Program-made: the position numbers and the translations under genes
Notes under the pieces: generated by a model
Database searches by the model: none
Told to the model about the DNA's origin: nothing
What the model saw: the letters and a program-made list of their open reading frames with translations, nothing else
Source: Legionella sp.
GTDB taxonomy: Bacteria > Pseudomonadota > Gammaproteobacteria > Legionellales > Legionellaceae
Direction: 5' to 3'
Assembly: GCA_030680075.1 (NCBI GenBank)
Contig: JAUXWR010000327.1
Location: 1-64,000, forward strand
DNA length: 64,000 nucleotides
Shown: piece after piece, positions 62,335 to 64,000 of the stretch
Position numbering within the stretch: position 1 is the first letter of the stretch
How the letters are laid out: every line of letters starts with the position of its first letter

Positions 62335-63081
62335 ATGGCAGGTCATAGTAAATGGGCAAATATTAAATTTAGAAAAGGCGTTCAAGATGCCAAACGAGGA
62401 AAGATTTTCACCAAACTTATTCGCGAAATTACCGTTTCCGCCAGAATGGGTGGGGGGGATGAGTCAACTAACCCACGCTTGCGCGATGCGGTGGTTAAAG
62501 CATTAAAAGCCAACATGAAGCGAGATACCATAGACAATGCTATCAAGCGCGGCGCGGGCGGTCTTGACGGCGATAATATGATTGAAATGCGCTACGAAGG
62601 CTACGGACCAGGTGGTGTGGCTATTCTTGTTGATTGTTTATCGGATAATAAAAATCGAACGGTCTCGGAAGTCAGGCATGCGTTTACCAAACATGGCGGC
62701 AATTTAGGTACCGATGGTTCTGTTTCTTACCTGTTTAACAAACAAGGTGAAATTCTTCTTGCCTCAAGCCAATCAGATGAGAAGGCGATGGAAGCAGCTA
62801 TTGATGCGGGGGCTGAAGATGTACTTATGGACGAAGGGCAGCTTGAGATTATTACTGCCGCTGATAATTATCATATGGTTTTAAATTCAGTGCAAAAGGC
62901 GGGCTACGAAGTTGAACAATCGCATTTGACGATGAGGGCGCAGACAACAGTGGCTATCGATAAGGATTCTGCTGAAACATTAATAAAATTAATTGATATG
63001 CTGGAAGATTTGGATGATGTACAAGAAGTTCATAGCAACGCCGAATTTCCTGAAGGACTTTTTGAAACGATGGATCAATGA
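62335..63081 (+). CDS. yebC: YebC/PmpR family transcriptional regulator
   Basis: This 248-residue protein begins [15 protein letters not shown] with the family's N-terminal domain, followed by [28 protein letters not shown] and [19 protein letters not shown]. Members act in translation of difficult motifs or in regulation. ATG at 62335 has GAGG 6 nt upstream. It overlaps ruvC by 4 nt (ATGA), the usual yebC-ruvC-ruvA-ruvB order. Confidence 0.95.
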   Translation: MAGHSKWANIKFRKGVQDAKRGKIFTKLIREITVSARMGGGDESTNPRLRDAVVKALKANMKRDTIDNAIKRGAGGLDGDNMIEMRYEGYGPGGVAILVDCLSDNKNRTVSEVRHAFTKHGGNLGTDGSVSYLFNKQGEILLASSQSDEKAMEAAIDAGAEDVLMDEGQLEIITAADNYHMVLNSVQKAGYEVEQSHLTMRAQTTVAIDKDSAETLIKLIDMLEDLDDVQEVHSNAEFPEGLFETMDQ

Positions 63082-63584
63082 CCATTATTTTAGGAATTGA
63101 CCCTGGCTCGCGTATTACAGGCTATGGGGTTATTAAAGAAGAACGCCGGAAGCTCTATTATCTGGATAGCGGGTGTATACGAACGTCTGAGGGAGAGTTA
63201 AGTGAGCGTTTATTGCAAATTTACGATGGTATTTGCCACTTAATGGATGAATTCGCGCCCGATGAAGTTGCTATTGAAGAAGTCTTTATGCATCAAAATC
63301 CGAGCTCGGCCCTAAAGCTTGGTCATGCCAGAGGAGTTGCGATGGTGGCGGCTGCTTCTCATCGTGTTAAAGTAAACGAGTACTCTGCAAGAGAGGTTAA
63401 ACAGGCGGTTGTTGGGTATGGAGCGGCCGCTAAAGAGCAGGTGAAGCATATGGTAGTCAGTTTATTGATGCTTAACAGTTCACCGCAAAGTGATGCGTCG
63501 GATGCATTGGCTATTGCAATTTGTCATAGTCATATGCGTCATGGCTTACAAAAACGACTTGAGCAAAAGAGGCGCGTGCGATGA
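63078..63584 (+). CDS. ruvC: Holliday junction resolvase RuvC
   Basis: This 168-residue endonuclease cuts four-way junctions in recombination. Catalytic acidic residues are D7 ([12 protein letters not shown]), the Glu in [14 protein letters not shown], and the Asp pair in [13 protein letters not shown]. Its ATG overlaps the yebC stop and its TGA overlaps the ruvA start (ATGA), so three genes are coupled. Confidence 0.97.
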   Translation: MTIILGIDPGSRITGYGVIKEERRKLYYLDSGCIRTSEGELSERLLQIYDGICHLMDEFAPDEVAIEEVFMHQNPSSALKLGHARGVAMVAAASHRVKVNEYSAREVKQAVVGYGAAAKEQVKHMVVSLLMLNSSPQSDASDALAIAICHSHMRHGLQKRLEQKRRVR

Positions 63585-64000
63585 TTGGATGGTTAAATGG
63601 GAAAGTTGTAGATAAACAGCAGCCGGGAAAACTGGTGCTCAGTGTCAATGGCGTAGGCTATGATGTTGAAACCTCATTACAAACTTTTTTTCAACTGGAT
63701 AATCAGCCTGACACCATAAGTTTACATATTCACACAATTGTTCGTGAAGATGCGTTGCTTTTATATGGTTTTCTCGACAAGCAAGAGCGTACGTTATTCC
63801 GCGCTCTAATAAAGGTAAATGGCGTCGGCCCCAAAGTGGCCATGGGGATTCTTTCGAGTGTAACGCCAGGTGAGTTTATTCAATCCATCATTCAACAAAA
63901 CACACTATTTCTTACCAAACTTCCAGGAATTGGTAAAAAGACTGCTGAACGGTTAGTAATTGAGATGAAAGACAGCATTCAACAGTTATTTTTAAATGAT
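63581..64000 (+). CDS. ruvA: Holliday junction branch migration protein RuvA (3' end outside window)
   Basis: The first 140 codons are in the window. The protein starts [11 protein letters not shown] and shows the OB-fold [26 protein letters not shown] and the two helix-hairpin-helix motifs [14 protein letters not shown] and [16 protein letters not shown]. RuvA binds the junction and loads RuvB. It overlaps ruvC by 4 nt. Truncated by the window, not by mutation. Confidence 0.97.
   Translation, partial: MIGWLNGKVVDKQQPGKLVLSVNGVGYDVETSLQTFFQLDNQPDTISLHIHTIVREDALLLYGFLDKQERTLFRALIKVNGVGPKVAMGILSSVTPGEFIQSIIQQNTLFLTKLPGIGKKTAERLVIEMKDSIQQLFLND

Overview
The window looks like part of a chromosome of a Legionella species or close relative (gammaproteobacterium, moderately AT-rich). 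Evidence: a type II secretion LspC-like gene, a surE-lipoprotein-nlpD-rpoS block, homogentisate dioxygenase (the pyomelanin pathway of Legionella), dapD-dapE, yebC-ruvC-ruvA, and large eukaryote-directed proteins that resemble Dot/Icm effectors (a CX5R phosphoinositide-phosphatase-like protein and a membrane-embedded lipase-like protein). The species cannot be fixed from the sequence alone.

Layout. 1-410: tandem array of a 70/71-bp hairpin-forming repeat that runs into the end of a metallophosphoesterase gene. 0.4-6.5 kb: leftward genes for a phosphoesterase and lipid kinase, a Thr-rich secreted protein, a DUF4142 lipoprotein, a hemerythrin, an oxidoreductase and an amino-acid permease, then tRNA-Ser(GGA). 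6.9-28.4 kb: mostly housekeeping: nagZ, a DAACS transporter behind a Cys-rich leader ORF, dapE/dapD, an acyltransferase with a cystathionine synthase/lyase, lspC, mutY/asmA, a one-PDZ HtrA protease, pyrE, a cold-shock protein, an LplT-like transporter, hemF, an orphan FlgD-like gene and a GIY-YIG protein.

28.4-48.4 kb is accessory in character: a DUF2130 nuclease-fold protein, the CX5R effector candidate followed at 1 nt by an APH-type kinase, a nucleotidyltransferase, a P1B-5-like metal ATPase, an outer membrane barrel, a tandem pair of secreted paralogues, two GNATs, a Blh-type persulfide-dioxygenase-like enzyme, a permease, unknown genes, a near-perfect palindromic mini-element, and at least four coding-looking gene fragments without starts. 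It ends with the most striking system: a three-gene cassette of a MotA/ExbB-like channel with a long helical tail, an OmpA-domain partner, and a C-terminal HNH nuclease. This is the architecture of a type II Zorya anti-phage system. It has its own predicted promoter and palindromic operator-like sites and lies beside the 3' end of tRNA-Arg(CCT), a typical integration site.

48.5-64 kb returns to core genes: ETF-ubiquinone oxidoreductase, the lipase-like effector candidate, a methyltransferase, a 3-methyladenine glycosylase, a chagasin-type cysteine-protease inhibitor, malic enzyme, rhlE, surE, nlpD, rpoS, hmgA, and yebC-ruvC-ruvA (ruvA is cut by the window end). Two families of dispersed palindromic repeats punctuate the intergenic spaces. 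All functional calls rest on motifs and family resemblance recognised by eye; no database search was run.
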